From the NCBI GenBank assembly GCA_012295275.1, contig CM022670.1:20664198-20728197 (forward strand): DNA of 64,000 nt, read 5' to 3'. Source of the stretch: Chrysomallon squamiferum (Eukaryota; Mollusca; Gastropoda; Neomphalida; Peltospiridae). The position numbers and the translations under genes were made by a program. Below, one piece after another: positions 12,152 to 23,815 of the stretch (positions are counted from its first letter, which is position 1; each line of letters starts with the position of its first letter). The notes below the pieces were generated by a model. That model ran no database searches, was not told the origin of the DNA, and saw only the letters and a program-made list of their open reading frames with translations.

Positions 12152-12152
12152 T
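12124..12152. repeat. (GT)n microsatellite
   Basis: Uninterrupted GT dinucleotides. Confidence 0.93.
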
Positions 12153-12518
12153 TCGGATTCATAACATTACCTGGATATTTAAAAGGACTGTTAAAAAGCT
12201 GTACAATGGTTTTTCAGATGTGAAAAGATATAATGTTTACAAACATTTCTATCTGCACCTAAGACAGTTAATAATATATGTACGTGACATTAATTTTGCT
12301 GTCAAGAGGTAAAATTCAATACACTAAAATTGATAACATCAACAAAGCACAATAATAATTATAATAAAAAAGAAAATAATAACAACAACAACAACAACAA
12401 CAATACTAATACTAATTATAAATAAATAAGTATGTGACTAACTAGCTAAATGAAATTATAAATACAAATATAAAAATACACATATCCAAGAAAACTAAAA
12501 TTGGAAAATATTCCATCA

Positions 12519-12522
<4 letters not shown>

Positions 12523-12583
<61 letters not shown>
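12523..12583. repeat. (GA)n microsatellite
   Basis: Uninterrupted GA repeat of about 60 bases. Confidence 0.95.
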
Positions 12584-12584
<1 letters not shown>

Positions 12585-14533
12585 AATAAATATTTTGGGA
12601 AAAATGTTCAAATGTTTTTGTTCTAATTCTTCTTTTTCTTCGCCACAAAAAAAAAGGCAAAAATATCATTATGATGAAACGTTTCTGATATAGATCTTCT
12701 TATGCTTATGATATTATTAATACATAAATTATTGTGTACTGTATAAAATACAATTACACTAATTAATTAATGAATAAATGAACAAAACATTTCCATCACA
12801 TCAGATATATCAACAGTTTTATATTAACAGCAGTCCTGATGTCTTCTCGTCCTTTTCAGAGATATTAATATTATTTGTTTGAATATCCTTTTTTTATAGG
12901 TAATTTAAATATGGTATTTCTTTTTTTGAATTATGTTATAGATTACCTTTTATATTCCTAAAAGCATCTGTCTTCAAATTTGAATTTGAATGACTTAATA
13001 GTCATCTGTAATAAATTACTCAAGATATTTTTTTTAGGTAATTTAAATATGATGTTTCTGTCCGTTCATTGTGTTCCTACAAGCTTTTATCTTCAATTTC
13101 AAAATTATTAACTAAGTTACCGAACAAAATTCATTTTTGATCTTTTGATTATGCTATCTCAGTTTAACATTGGATGTCGATGTTTATTTCAGATTTTATT
13201 TGTTTTTAATATTCATTAATTTATATTTCCAAATGTAAAAATTTCAACTCGGCAAAAAATTTCAGTAATTTCTTGTTACAGTCTTTTTCACCATTTGAAT
13301 CAATAAACCATTTTTCGTTGCATAAAATTGAAAATATTCATCAATGTTCGATTATCTAATATAACTTACTGAATATACATCATCTTCTACTATTATTCTA
13401 CAAGAAAAACATGAATTCTGTTAGGGAATGTTGTCTTACTACCACACCTGCTTTATCGTCATTTTTATTCTACATAACAGTTGTAAAAGAGAGAAATAAA
13501 AGGTTCGCGAGGACGTACAGACGCTAACATTAACAAAATTATAACATTTAAAATTACTAAAGTAATGCATATAGCTTATAGTAAAATTCTTTCTTTATTT
13601 TTTTAATTCGTCCTGTTATTCCTTTATTTTTCTGATTATATTTTTATCAGAAAGTATGCTCAAAAAGAAAGTGAATGAAAGCCAGTCGAAGAGAGATAAA
13701 TTTGTTGATACAATACATCACATACAGAAATGAAAGATATTCTGCTTGTTTCACATTCTGAGCTTGTTACAGAAGACAAAAACTGTGAGATTGTTCCTGA
13801 AATATATTTCTTATCCTTCACGTATACACGATGCCAGATAATCGTAGATTACAAACATGTTCATTAAACGAAATAATTTTCTTTCCTCCTTCTCATTTCT
13901 GACAGAGACTACATAGACTATTACAGATTCGTTATTTGTGTGAGATAAATAAACTCAGGTGAGTTGTTATCCTGGTATATGTAACTGGCCTTTATACCAA
14001 ATCCCGGTAAAAAAATTAATTAAAATAAAGAACCATACATACAAAGTTAAAATGAACTAGAGAAATGACACTCCGTTTTTAGGTTACAATCTCTTATTTG
14101 ATATGACCGCATTAAGCAAATCACAAATTATCATTCTACTTTGACTTGAACAGGGGCCCAATAATACTGTAATATTTGTGATACATTATTACTATTACAA
14201 TTACTACTATTATTATATTAATGGTGTTATTTATATCAAATTTTCTTTATTGAAATAAATAGATACGAACAGTAAACAAAAAAGTATCAAATGAATCTAT
14301 TCGCTTGTTTAATATTAAAATATTTATTTATCTTTGCACACAAACACACATGCACACAATGTTTTTAAAACTTGTATTTGAGGAAAACAACTTATAGTTC
14401 GTATATATATATATATATCACAGCACACCCAGTGCCATCATAAGATTTATGTTTTTCGATATGTATATATTCTTTTCTTCTGATATTATACAGGTTAACG
14501 CTAAAGATTCACTTCAGTGCACTTTCTCAAATT

Positions 14534-14534
<1 letters not shown>

Positions 14535-14567
<33 letters not shown>
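14535..14567. repeat. poly-A run
   Basis: About 33 consecutive A. Confidence 0.9.
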
Positions 14568-14570
<3 letters not shown>

Positions 14571-14943
14571 GAACAACAACAAACTATTTAAATAATCATT
14601 TCCTGTTTTTCATTAAACCATCAAGTAAAGTAACATAAAAGGATAATGTTCTAAAGATTTTATCAGAGAAAATTATAAGCAAAATGCACATTCAGTTATA
14701 AAAAAATATTAAACGTGAACCTTACAAACAGTGAGTAACGAAAAATATATGCATATAACTTGCGTAATAATATACTGATAGTATATATCAGTTAGAAATC
14801 TTGCTGTGATTTAAACAGTATTTTTGAAGTTGAAACATTTCTTGATACACTGTTATCCTGTACAAAGTAGTTAATTTTAATCGTCTCACCGTTAATAATA
14901 AATAAATTATATATAACAGTTACTGTATTATGCATTTCAAATT

Positions 14944-15097
14944 ATTTAATAACGGTAGAGTTATAGCAAATATATCTAAGTATTTCACCGCATTATTTAA
15001 GGATTTTACTTTTGAGGGTATCTAATTCTACATTGGATTTTAAATCCATATGTGAATGACATAGTTTTCCTGATACCATACTATTGAGTTATTTCTG
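14944..15097 (-). pseudogene. relic of glycosyltransferase C-terminus
   Basis: Degraded match to the last part of the glycosyltransferase genes. It aligns in order to their 3' sequence: AGCAAATATATCTAAGTATTTCACC, the AATGACATAGTT stretch and CCTGATACCAT, corresponding to the end of the full genes around the GEKFDW...IHLWFK...FRYIYYG region. The frame is destroyed by indels. It sits directly on the 3' side of the (GA)n tract that follows FkbM copy a, so the array has been reshuffled here. Confidence 0.6.
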
Positions 15098-15099
15098 GT

Positions 15100-15219
<120 letters not shown>

Positions 15220-15426
15220 GCTATCTCACCGAATATTATTCATGTACACATGCGCACTCATAATATATACGGTCCATACACACATATATATTCATAATAA
15301 AGTACGTGATGTTTAGATTAGTTATGAAATAAAGTAGTGAAACTAACCATATATAATGCTGTTCTAAATTTGTATTTCCATATATATATATTCTTTATTT
15401 ATTGCTTACATAAACATGTTTCAAGA

Positions 15427-16095
15427 CTAAATCCAAAGCTTTTTGGCTGTCTCTGGCAAAGCTTCTACTGCCACAACTCGTTTTCCTATTTTAGCTAGTG
15501 TTAGAGCATGTGCACCCAGATTAGCACCGATGTCTAGAAAATCCATGGTCTTGTCTTTTGTCATGATGTCAGTGACCATTTTCACCAGTTCAGGTTCCCA
15601 GTTGCCTTTCTCTATTATTGATCTCGATACAAATCTGTCCGTTTGTTTAGGGTAGACATATATAGGTACATTTCCAGCCATTGTTTTTAAATTTGTTTTC
15701 ACGGTGTTGTGTTTATCTGGACAGTCTCTATCTGTCGGTTTCCACCTGCCGTCGTGTCTGACAAGAACACTGCACGAACAAACGCCTGTTTTTGTCTTTA
15801 AAGAAGTAAAATACTGTTTCAGTATGGAATCCATTGGTGACTTCACATTATCTGGAGTGTTGATGCTGGCTGAAAACATGTCCCAAGGAGAGTTCAGATC
15901 AGGCGAATGCCACATCCACGTGACAAATAATGTTAATATCATTAACAAAAGCGGAATTCGCCATTTACCCCACACCAAACAAATTAAATTGTATTTTCTT
16001 CTATCTGAAAAAGTAAGGAAAGAATATATATTATATATATACACACATCTATTACTTTTGAAAACACATTCAACAGATTTTGCTGTTGAATGCAT
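15427..16095 (-). pseudogene. FkbM-type methyltransferase, array copy a, C-terminally deleted
   Basis: It shares the N-terminal half of the intact copies at 33953 and 42972: a hydrophobic anchor (IPLLLMILTLFVTWMW), MWHSPDLNSPWDMFSAS, the Cys-containing segment GVCSCSVLVRHDGRWKP, and SAM motif I (DFLDIGANLGAHALTLAKIG) with the following VVAVEALPETAK. Right after AKK the sequence joins the 3' terminal bases of the gene, so about 430 bases coding for the second half of the methyltransferase fold, including the KIDAERHE block, are missing. The upstream ATG (MHSTAKS...) belongs to what is probably 5' untranslated or intronic sequence in intact copies. A small deletion just after the acceptor-like TTTTTCAG removes the usual start ATG and joins the frames. 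Most likely non-functional. Confidence 0.8.
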
Positions 16096-18590
16096 ATTTG
16101 AATTTTATTTCTCAGATTTTGTTAGCAACGAAATATATTAAATGATATATTAGCGAATACACATTTAACTGTTGCATTAAGTGAAGTGTAACTATTAGCT
16201 GGTATTGCCGTTATAATAATTGTTTTAACTGGAGTAAAAGACTCGGTAGTGATAAATGACAAATTGACTCGATGTTTGTTTAACGACACTTCAAAATAAT
16301 AATCTGTTTCTAGGTGTCATTGTATGATGACAGTGGTGATACGTATACTATGTAACGAAATGTGTCAGTGTAAAAGGCTGCTTTATTATATTTTGAACTG
16401 TATATAATTAATAGAATCGAAATACGAACTATGATCGCAGACATAGTTTAAAATATATGATAAAAATTAACTATGGTACTAACGAAAAGAGCAGAACATC
16501 AGTGTATTCATTGAGCTATCGAATAATTACAAATAAAATTAAATCGTAATATTTTGTACCTATTAAAATTATTCCTACCCTTTAAAATTACAAATCTATG
16601 TAGATAACTTAATAAGAATTAAACTATGCAAAATAATTTGATTCATTGTCTTCAGTATGTTAATTAATGCAAGACTTCGTTTTCTTTTCCTGAAAATATT
16701 CAGAACATTTTCAGGGTAGGAACAATAGATAGGTTGTCCACGACTAACTGAATTTAGACAGATTCTGAAATTTACCTGATTATAAACCTGTAACTCATTT
16801 TCAAGATAAGGACGTTCTTGATTATTTTTTTTTCTGCTTAACCAGGAGAATATATAAACAACTGTGCTATTATATGCAACAAAAGAAAAATTTCAGCAAC
16901 ATTTATTTAAGCAATCTGAACATGCCTTTCTTCTGTTTGTTGTGCAACCAATGGATGTCGGGCATCACCACGTTATATTGGAATAGAAACGATGAAGAAA
17001 AAAACCAATCAGATGATGTGGCGATAAACTCAATGAGCACTAGTCAGGGAGCATCCAGTTGAGGATAGCACAAGACAGAAAAGTACGTCAACATTTTGAC
17101 GATTTGGCTACACAATGATACTGATTAAAATACATGAATTAAAAAAATCGGTTTTAAAAAAATCGCCGTTCTATTTATTTCTTTTGAATATGGTAATCAC
17201 GCACAGATATTCTCCAATAAATTATTTCACTACAATTGTATTTAAAGAAGATCATCACTTTAAAAAAGTTTAAATATTTTGCTTGAGGAAAATGATAAAT
17301 TAACATTAAACTGCCGTAGGAAATTTGGCTAGAAAGTGTATGAGTTGGCTTCTTTCTTTTCGTTTATTTTTAATTTTTAATTTTGTTTTGCTTTGTTTGT
17401 TTGTTTGCTTATTTGTTGTTGTTGTTTCAGTTACTTAAAATTTTAAAATGTTAATTATAGAATTGGGCTTTTCTGCAAAATTCAAAATACAAGAAATGAG
17501 ATAATGCCTTCGGTCGTTTCTAATACCAGTATTTCAGACTGCGTCTTGAGTAATCTTGCTAAGTAAATTTTAGGTTTCGCTGTATCATCATGACCAGTAC
17601 TGGCAGGCGTGTATAGATTTAATATTAATAGGAAAAGATATTGTTATTTAAATGTTATTACGGCAATAATAATGATTCAGAAGCATATGGTGTGGCTTTT
17701 GTTGTTGGTGTTTCTTTTGTGGGTTTTTTAAAGGGGCGTCTAAAGAAGTCGCATGTGACTCGTCACGTAACCAAGTTAGAACCCAGCAACAGTCGTAACA
17801 CTCTTTCTCCAAAATAGCCTTAACTGTACATATAAATATATTTCATATTTGATGATGATGATACTGTCAGGACCTGTGCGCATCTGTGTGAAAAACTATG
17901 AAAGTAACATTCCGTAAAAAACGCGTTCTGACTCAGAGTGTTTAATTATCATGAAATAAAATATTTTCATATTGGTGTAATTAGCAAAACTGTCATGTGT
18001 ATGTTGTAACGTAATATGCACATGTATAAAAATTATTTTAGCAATAATGTTATAATTTTATTAATACTGTTAATACCAGCGACCATACATCCTTGCAAAA
18101 CTTAAAAGTGTACATAGGAATTTATATGACCTGTATTTTCGTATGAATAATAATTTACAAAAACATAAATATCTATCTATCTGCTTAAAATCTTGAAAAT
18201 TAATAATTTTGATGCTTATTCGATATCTCTTATAATTTGTTTTAATAATATATACATATTTTTTCATATACAGAAAAAAAAAAAAACAAACTATTTAATG
18301 ATATGCAGGTGACACTTTATTAAGAAAATTTGGCTAATTATGTTATATGTTTTACATAAATTATCGTAAAAAACAACAAGAACGAGAACCAAAAAAAATA
18401 AAGACAAAAATCAAAGAAAAATTGAAAACAGCAGTATATACTATAATCTAAAAAAAAAAATTAATTAAAAAATAAAATAAAATAAAAATGTAAACAACAA
18501 TTAAATCTTAATAAGAGTATTAAACATTACTTGAAACGTCCAGTGCAATTTTAATTGTGTTTCTATTGCTCTTCTGATATCCAGTTACAG
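16096..18590. other. array spacer upstream of FkbM copy a
   Basis: No supported gene. It is homologous to spacers at about 27390-28260, 35030-36170, 44060-45640 and in part 57780-58230. It includes a stretch near 16874-17062 that is open on the plus strand in two copies but broken in others, judged non-coding. Confidence 0.5.
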
Positions 18591-19679
18591 TTACTTAATA
18601 ATGCGAGAATTACCATAGTAAATATATCTAAATAATTCACCAACGGTATTGTTTAATGTTTTTATCATTTCAGAATTGTAATTCATCTTTCGATACTTAA
18701 ACCACAAATGAATGATATAGTTCTTCTTCCAGTCAAACTTTTCCCCGATACCATAAAGTAGATTCATTCCTTTTATGTCATAATTAGGACGACAGATAGA
18801 TGATTTTTCTGTATGAATTAAATTTCTGTATTTGACAGCTAACTGGGCTGGAAGCCGAACTGAATGTTGGTTCCAGACTTTGTCATTAAACGTTGAGTAA
18901 TTCGAATGCCATAGCTTCATGAAGTCAGACCAAGGTGCAGCAATGAGCACACCATTGCACAAACCAATGTCACTTTCGTATCCCATTACCATTTCGTATT
19001 TCAGTAAAGGATCCAAAGGTTTAACAACAATCGAATCCAAATCAAAATACATTCCTCCAAATTCTAGCACAGATTCCAGCCGCATGATATCAGAGATATG
19101 TTGCGGAACTTTTACCGGTCGACCATATATTTCTGTTGGAATATTTTTCTTAATTAGATATAGCTTTTGAACCTTTCGTCGCATTTCTTTAAAATATTTT
19201 CCTTTTGGAATGCAATCAATCCATAAATATGTTCTGTCAGGTTCCAAAAATTTCTGTGCTGCTAAAAATGCTATCATGTAATGAAACAGAAAAGGTTTCT
19301 GTTCCGGATCAAGACAGGAAAGCCAGATGAAGTGTACCAAACTTGGAACAACTCGACGATCGTGTTTTATAGTTTTGTTATAATTCACTTGTGATGTTAG
19401 CATTTGTTTAAAAGTACTGTTCCTGTGGTAAATATAATATTCAACAGATTTATTTTCTTTGCATATGTTGGGTTCCAAGCATAAATAATTATTTTGTTCA
19501 GAAACTCCAGAATAATTTTTTCTTACATCTTGCTTAGAATCACTGGAAGTCTGGAAAGCAGATTTCCTTAAGTAATTTTCGAAATTGATATTCGAATTCA
19601 GAAAGAGATAAACCAAAACAGGTATTACTATCAAATTGCAGAATACGATTTTGAAGAATGTTCTTTCACAAGTTACCAT
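18591..19679 (-). CDS. Gly_transf_sug (DXD) glycosyltransferase, array copy 2, intact
   Basis: This is a complete 362-residue gene from ATG to TAA and the best template for the family. Residues 9-27 form a signal anchor, giving type II topology with a lumenal catalytic domain, as in Golgi glycosyltransferases. Visible landmarks are VHFIWLSCLDPEQKP (115-129), a probable start of the nucleotide-sugar fold; YLWIDCIPKG (151-160); SDIMRLESVLEFGGMYFDLD (196-215) with DXD at 213-215, expected to bind the metal and nucleotide-sugar; CNGVLIAAPW (241-250); and a C-terminal aromatic block (HLWFK, FRYIYYG). N-glycosylation sequons occur (NST near 87, NKT at 101, NYS at 260). About 12 bases before ATG is a pyrimidine-rich tract ending CCCTAG, a possible acceptor for a 5' untranslated exon. 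Donor sugar and acceptor are unknown. The family is related to GT32 and to the alpha-1,4 galactosyl/GlcNAc-transferase group. Confidence 0.88.
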   Translation of the reverse strand: MVTCERTFFKIVFCNLIVIPVLVYLFLNSNINFENYLRKSAFQTSSDSKQDVRKNYSGVSEQNNYLCLEPNICKENKSVEYYIYHRNSTFKQMLTSQVNYNKTIKHDRRVVPSLVHFIWLSCLDPEQKPFLFHYMIAFLAAQKFLEPDRTYLWIDCIPKGKYFKEMRRKVQKLYLIKKNIPTEIYGRPVKVPQHISDIMRLESVLEFGGMYFDLDSIVVKPLDPLLKYEMVMGYESDIGLCNGVLIAAPWSDFMKLWHSNYSTFNDKVWNQHSVRLPAQLAVKYRNLIHTEKSSICRPNYDIKGMNLLYGIGEKFDWKKNYIIHLWFKYRKMNYNSEMIKTLNNTVGELFRYIYYGNSRIIK

Positions 19680-20801
19680 TTTAATGCCGTGCTAGGGTAA
19701 AAAAAAGTATAAATCCTGTTGACATTCATATCTTTACATTTTGTAGTAAGTAAGTTTCTATTCTAGGAATTTATTTTTATCTTAGTAAATAGTAGTTTTT
19801 TTTTTTTTTTTTTAAATAACTATTTCTAACAATCCTTAAGAGAAAAGGTCTGATGTTTTAGACCATAGGAAACAATCTCTTTGTCAACGTTGTTTTCATG
19901 CGTCTTTCAACAAGAGGACATAATATATATTCTACAAACATTTATGATAATATGTCACAAGAAAATGGTGTAAAACTGAATTAACTTAGAATATCATTTA
20001 TTAAGTTTTCCGTTCAATTATTAGAAACAAATATTATTATAATTGGTGTAAACTGGGTTTACTGGGTGTTAATATATTTTAATTATGTCCAAAAAAACGA
20101 AGGTTTAAATGAATACAAAAAATAAAAATAAAATAAAAATAAAAATAATAATAGTGATCACGTTTGTTACCTGATATATCCTAGGATATCTTGAATAAAT
20201 GCTGAAGGAAACGGCAGATGACAATACGAATGTAGTTTTTGCTCAGAACTCCGAACACATCTGATTTCAATGAAGAATTTTAAAGATTTTTTAGACCATA
20301 GGAAACAATCTCTTTGTTAACGTAATTTTCATTCGTCTGTCAACAACAGGACATATATATATTCTACAAATATTTATGATAATATGTCACAAGAAAATGT
20401 AAAACTGGTTCAACTTAGGATATAACTGATTAACTTTCCCAATCTTATTATTAGAAATATATATTATTATAATTAATGTAAAAAAAGTAAATCTTACGTT
20501 TACTGGATGTTATTATATTTTAATTATGTTCAAAATACGCATGTTCAAATGAATACAAAACATAATAATTATGTTAACGCTTGTTACCTGATTCATCCTA
20601 GAATGTTTTGAATACATGCTGATGTAAAACCCAGGTCAGAATACTAATGCAGTTTTTGCTCAGAACTCCGAACACATCTGTTTTCAATGAAAAATTCTAA
20701 ACAGGTCACTTTATACTTGTTACAAATATGAATATGTTCAAAAATAAATTATAGATTCAGACTAACAGATGGAATTTAAATAAATTATTCTGAATATCCT
20801 A
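19680..20801. repeat. upstream flank of glycosyltransferase copy 2, internally repeated
   Basis: The motif TTTTAGACCATAGGAAACAA followed by CTTTGT, CGTCTGTCAACAA and TATGTCACAAGAAAATG occurs twice here, near 19855-20010 and again near 20285-20430. The whole upstream flank is therefore tandemly duplicated. From about 20288 it matches 38162 onward almost base for base. No coding exon seen. Confidence 0.6.
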
Positions 20802-21162
20802 GACATGGGGTGCGCAACCTGCGACCGTGGGAAGGATGTCGCCTCATCGAATTTAAAATCTCATTTGAAATATAACGAGGCTGCGTGTCAGTATAAACAT
20901 TCATACACCCATCAGTTTCCTCTGACTGTTGTTTGATGCCGTACACAACAAGGCATCCAGTATTCATTTTCAGATCCGAGGGTTTTAATGTTGTTATTTA
21001 ATAAAAGTAATAAATAGTATTAAGTCACAGTGATTCATTGTTAGAAAATTATACAAAATCATATATGTTACGCTTTCAATTTTAATGACATTTGTGCGGC
21101 CGTACTGGCAGTGACGTTAAAGCTTTGCGGCCTATAAGATCAGAAAGTTTGCGTATCCCTGT
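20802..21162. mobile_element. hAT-like non-autonomous element, array copy 2
   Basis: The same element as at 9719-10084: left end GGGGTGCGCAACCTGCGACC, right end reading AGGGATACGCAAACTTTC on the minus strand, no internal transposase. Confidence 0.45.
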
Positions 21163-21603
21163 TCTGGTAAATCAATACCTTTAATACTTAATTAAGAAAC
21201 AATTTACTCAGAACCCCTCTTGTGTGTATGTGGGTTATACATGGTTTTTGTAAATATTATAAACGTGTATTAACAAAATATTATTCCTGCTGACAAAAAT
21301 TAGTAATATGTTAGAAAACTTGTTTAGAGGAACCTTATCTGACCATTTGTCAGTCTTTTTGCTCTTAACATTCTTTTACTCACCCTTTCCTTAACAGTTA
21401 CCAGTATCCGTTTCCACTCTTGATTACATCTCCTTATCGAAATATTATTTTAACTTGATTATGTTCTGTTTTCTGGATAATTTTATTGCCTTCGATATGC
21501 AGGCTTTTAATAAAAAGACCATTACTTAATGTGCAACATGTGATTTTTTTGCTTCAGACTATATATCAGATAATCGATTGATGCGGCTGGTTTTCTATAT
21601 ACT

Positions 21604-21613
21604 CGCATGCGCA
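21604..21613. promoter_or_regulatory. GCGCATGCGC-type palindrome (NRF1-like site)
   Basis: CGCATGCGCA, positional equivalent of the site at 10639, about 260 bases before the small plus-strand ORF. Confidence 0.33.
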
Positions 21614-21874
21614 GTTGCTTTCTTGTGTATCTACTTAATATAATGTTGACAGTTGTTTACAATGCGAGAGGTTTTAACATTTGCCTACTTGATTATCTAT
21701 TTAGCATAAGATAGTCAGTTGTGTACATTGTCCCACAAACGAGTATTCGCTTGAGTAAAATGTATTCAAACCGAGATATAATCGGCAAAAATACAAATAC
21801 ACATTTCGGTTATTTTAATCAGTTTCTTTAGTTGAACTACTAGTATCTTGAGATTAATAAATCTTACAACACAA

Positions 21875-21985
21875 ATGTCTCTAATCTCCAAGATACGTGA
21901 GAAAAATCCAGATCTTTTCAGGATCACAATATTCAAACCTAAAAAACCTAAAAATGTTAAATATTTTGAGTTTTTTAAATATTAA
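21875..21985 (+). CDS. small conserved ORF (37 codons), array copy 2
   Basis: ATG-to-TAA frame beginning MSLISKIREKNPDLFR and containing FKPKKPKNVKYFEFF. Length and stop position are kept in the copies at 10706 and 39819. No family recognised. In-frame conservation over three copies is suggestive, but the sample is small. Confidence 0.28.
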   Translation: MSLISKIREKNPDLFRITIFKPKKPKNVKYFEFFKY

Positions 21986-22110
21986 AATAAAACTATAGTG
22001 TACTAGTATTGGGATTCTCATCCACCTTCCAAAGGTGGGTAGGTTATTGTGGGGAGAATTTTTCTGTTTGTCAGATTTTGCCTTGATCTTTAATAGGATC
22101 TATTCTCTGC

Positions 22111-22293
22111 TTGCTAACTGGCACGATCTACAGAGTTGCCCATGAAAAGTTTTGCTATGTCCCATCATTCGGAAACAGAGCATTGTATTTGTATAATCTT
22201 GTTTTGAAACCTGAAACTCATTCTCTGAACCAGAAAACTATGGTCAGCAACAGGAAAATAGCCCTTGATAAACAGAAGTCAGGCCTATCATGA
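22111..22293 (+). pseudogene. unrecognised ORF X, array copy 2
   Basis: Open frame starting at TTG (LLTGTIYRVAHEKF...), with FGNRALYLYNLVLKP. Same segment as at 10950. No ATG start and no known domain. Confidence 0.25.
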
Positions 22294-22423
22294 AAATTAT
22301 CGTGCATGCATGTATGCATAAGAGTCTACCTTTCAAGTCTAGAAGTTCAAGAAGATATAGAAATAATAATGATACAGGAATAGGCCTAATGCATGAATAA
22401 ATTCACTTGCAAATCATTCACTT

Positions 22424-22530
22424 ATAAAGATGAAATATATGGCTACGTAACATAGCAGTCCAATTTCTTCATAACGTTGATTTTCCGTTAAGCCTGGACG
22501 GCGACCCATTATAAGAGGATAAATTCTTAC
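22424..22530 (-). pseudogene. possible Tc1/mariner-type transposase N-terminal remnant
   Basis: The minus-strand frame contains MGRRPGLTENQRYEEIGLL, which resembles the opening of the N-terminal helix-turn-helix of Tc1-like transposases (a G-R-x-LT-x-x-x-R...IG pattern). It is followed by unrelated sequence with no catalytic DDE region, so only a short relic is present. It lies in DNA missing from the first array copy. Low certainty because the match is short. Confidence 0.35.
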
Positions 22531-22981
22531 TTTTGTTTTTGGATAATGTTGGTTCAGTGCACCAAAATGTGATTTCAGTACATCCGTATTGCACGCGCTT
22601 CTGCCACAGCACGAGTATACATGGCTGCGTGCGATATGACAAATGGTGTTCTTTTCATTACCCAAAGCGACAGGACATATGCAGCTAACATATTTCCAAG
22701 TTTTATCACTTTATTTTAATTTATTTGGAAGAAACAGTCATTTACAAAACCGTTCTAAACCTGTTTGGTTAATATTATAAATCTGCAAAAAGCAGGATTA
22801 CAGTGCTCTTTTAATAGCATAGATAAATCATTTGAACGTAGGCATTTTAACTCTTCACAAGTAGTTTTCACGTCATAGCAGAACCTGTATTAATACAAGA
22901 GTGACCATTGATAATCAATTTTGATGTAAGTAAGATGGTGAGATTAACTATTTTACGTTTTTGGGGATGATTTGACATTGA

Positions 22982-22983
<2 letters not shown>

Positions 22984-23031
<48 letters not shown>
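22984..23031. repeat. (TTA)n microsatellite
   Basis: Uninterrupted ATT triplets. The same tract is found in the equivalent place at 48824-48873. Confidence 0.93.
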
Positions 23032-23032
<1 letters not shown>

Positions 23033-23101
23033 TCTTTCTCTTTAGACGTAATAATAAACATATTAAGAAAAAATTTTAAAATGTGAGTTTGGTGAGATCA
23101 T

Positions 23102-23317
23102 TTGGTTGAATATGTTGTTGTGAACATTTCTAGGAAATCGCATGCTGTGCATAACAGTGGTCGGGATGATCTGATGTTAGATGATAAATATGAAAGTATT
23201 GTCCTGAAGAAACTTATGAAGGTTTTGGTGCGGAGTGATCAAAGGGTGGTTTTTGTTCTAAAGGAGGATGACACAGCTTCATTTACTATGGAGGACATTT
23301 TGCAAGTTTCTTCTTAA
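23102..23317 (+). pseudogene. CIDE-N-like exon, array copy 2
   Basis: Plus-strand open frame of 71 codons without an ATG start, reading VEYVVVNISRKSHAVH..., then DDLMLDDKYESIVLKKLM, then DQRVVFVLKEDDTASFTMED, and a stop. The pattern of a short basic strand, a helix and an LVLEEDGT-like strand (here VFVLKEDDTASFT) resembles the CIDE-N/CAD interaction domain of DNA fragmentation factors, but this is by eye only. The copy at 48933-49172 is also open and differs by many substitutions, consistent with past coding constraint. The first array copy is broken. It may be the 3' exon of a plus-strand gene fragment carried in the unit. Confidence 0.32.
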
Positions 23318-23778
23318 TCTAGCATCCTAAACAGGCAGAAGATCTGGTGTATTAACTAACCCATTACGCTGTATGAAGTAACACTCCTAGAAAGGTTAAC
23401 GTAACCTAGCTCTATTTATTCTGCACAACGCCAAAAAGAATCACTCCTGCAAATCTGGTAACGCCTTGTTCTCCATTTACACTATTCATGATAAATGTGA
23501 AGCTATTCATCCTGGATTTTGATTTTCATAACTGAAAAGCGTATGAGCTAAGGTGCCTCTCCCCTACTCAAAACATTTACAAGTTTTATGATACGAATGT
23601 AAATGGATTGGAAGGTGAAGATCACCTAGATGAATAAGATTTAAGAACATCTTTTGAGAAAGTATTTCTGAATACCTGTTTCTTGCTCTTGTTCTTACTT
23701 TTATTGCTGTTGTTTTTGTTACTGTTGTTAATTATTTTATCTATTTTGTGATGACCAGCAGGAATGTTTGCAATTTAC

Positions 23779-23815
<37 letters not shown>

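Larger units (their letters stand above)
11425..14943. other. array spacer rich in simple repeats
   Basis: No supported gene. Triplet repeats near 11750-11970 (TTG, CTA, TTA) create poly-Leu and poly-Tyr frames. CA repeats lie near 12013-12060, (GT)n at 12124-12152, (GA)n at 12523-12583 and poly-A at 14535-14567. Sequence near 12890-13110 is a diverged version of the GGTAATTTAAATATG block found at 25332, 31876, 40927, 50668 and 55712, so this is an older copy of the spacer. Confidence 0.5.
20288..22340. repeat. segmental duplication, partner 38162-40270
   Basis: About 2 kb is nearly identical to the interval starting at 38162, including the upstream flank, the hAT-like element, the small ORF and ORF X. 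Identity is visibly much higher than between other units, pointing to recent duplication or gene conversion between these two positions. Confidence 0.7.

Noticed and set aside
16874-17062. Plus-strand 62-codon frame MQQKKNFSN..., shared with 35876-36064
   Set aside because: Open in two recent duplicates only; broken at 28206 and 58200. Duplication alone explains it.
22984-23031. Regular repeats considered as a CRISPR-like array
   Set aside because: A simple triplet microsatellite in eukaryotic DNA, with no spacers.
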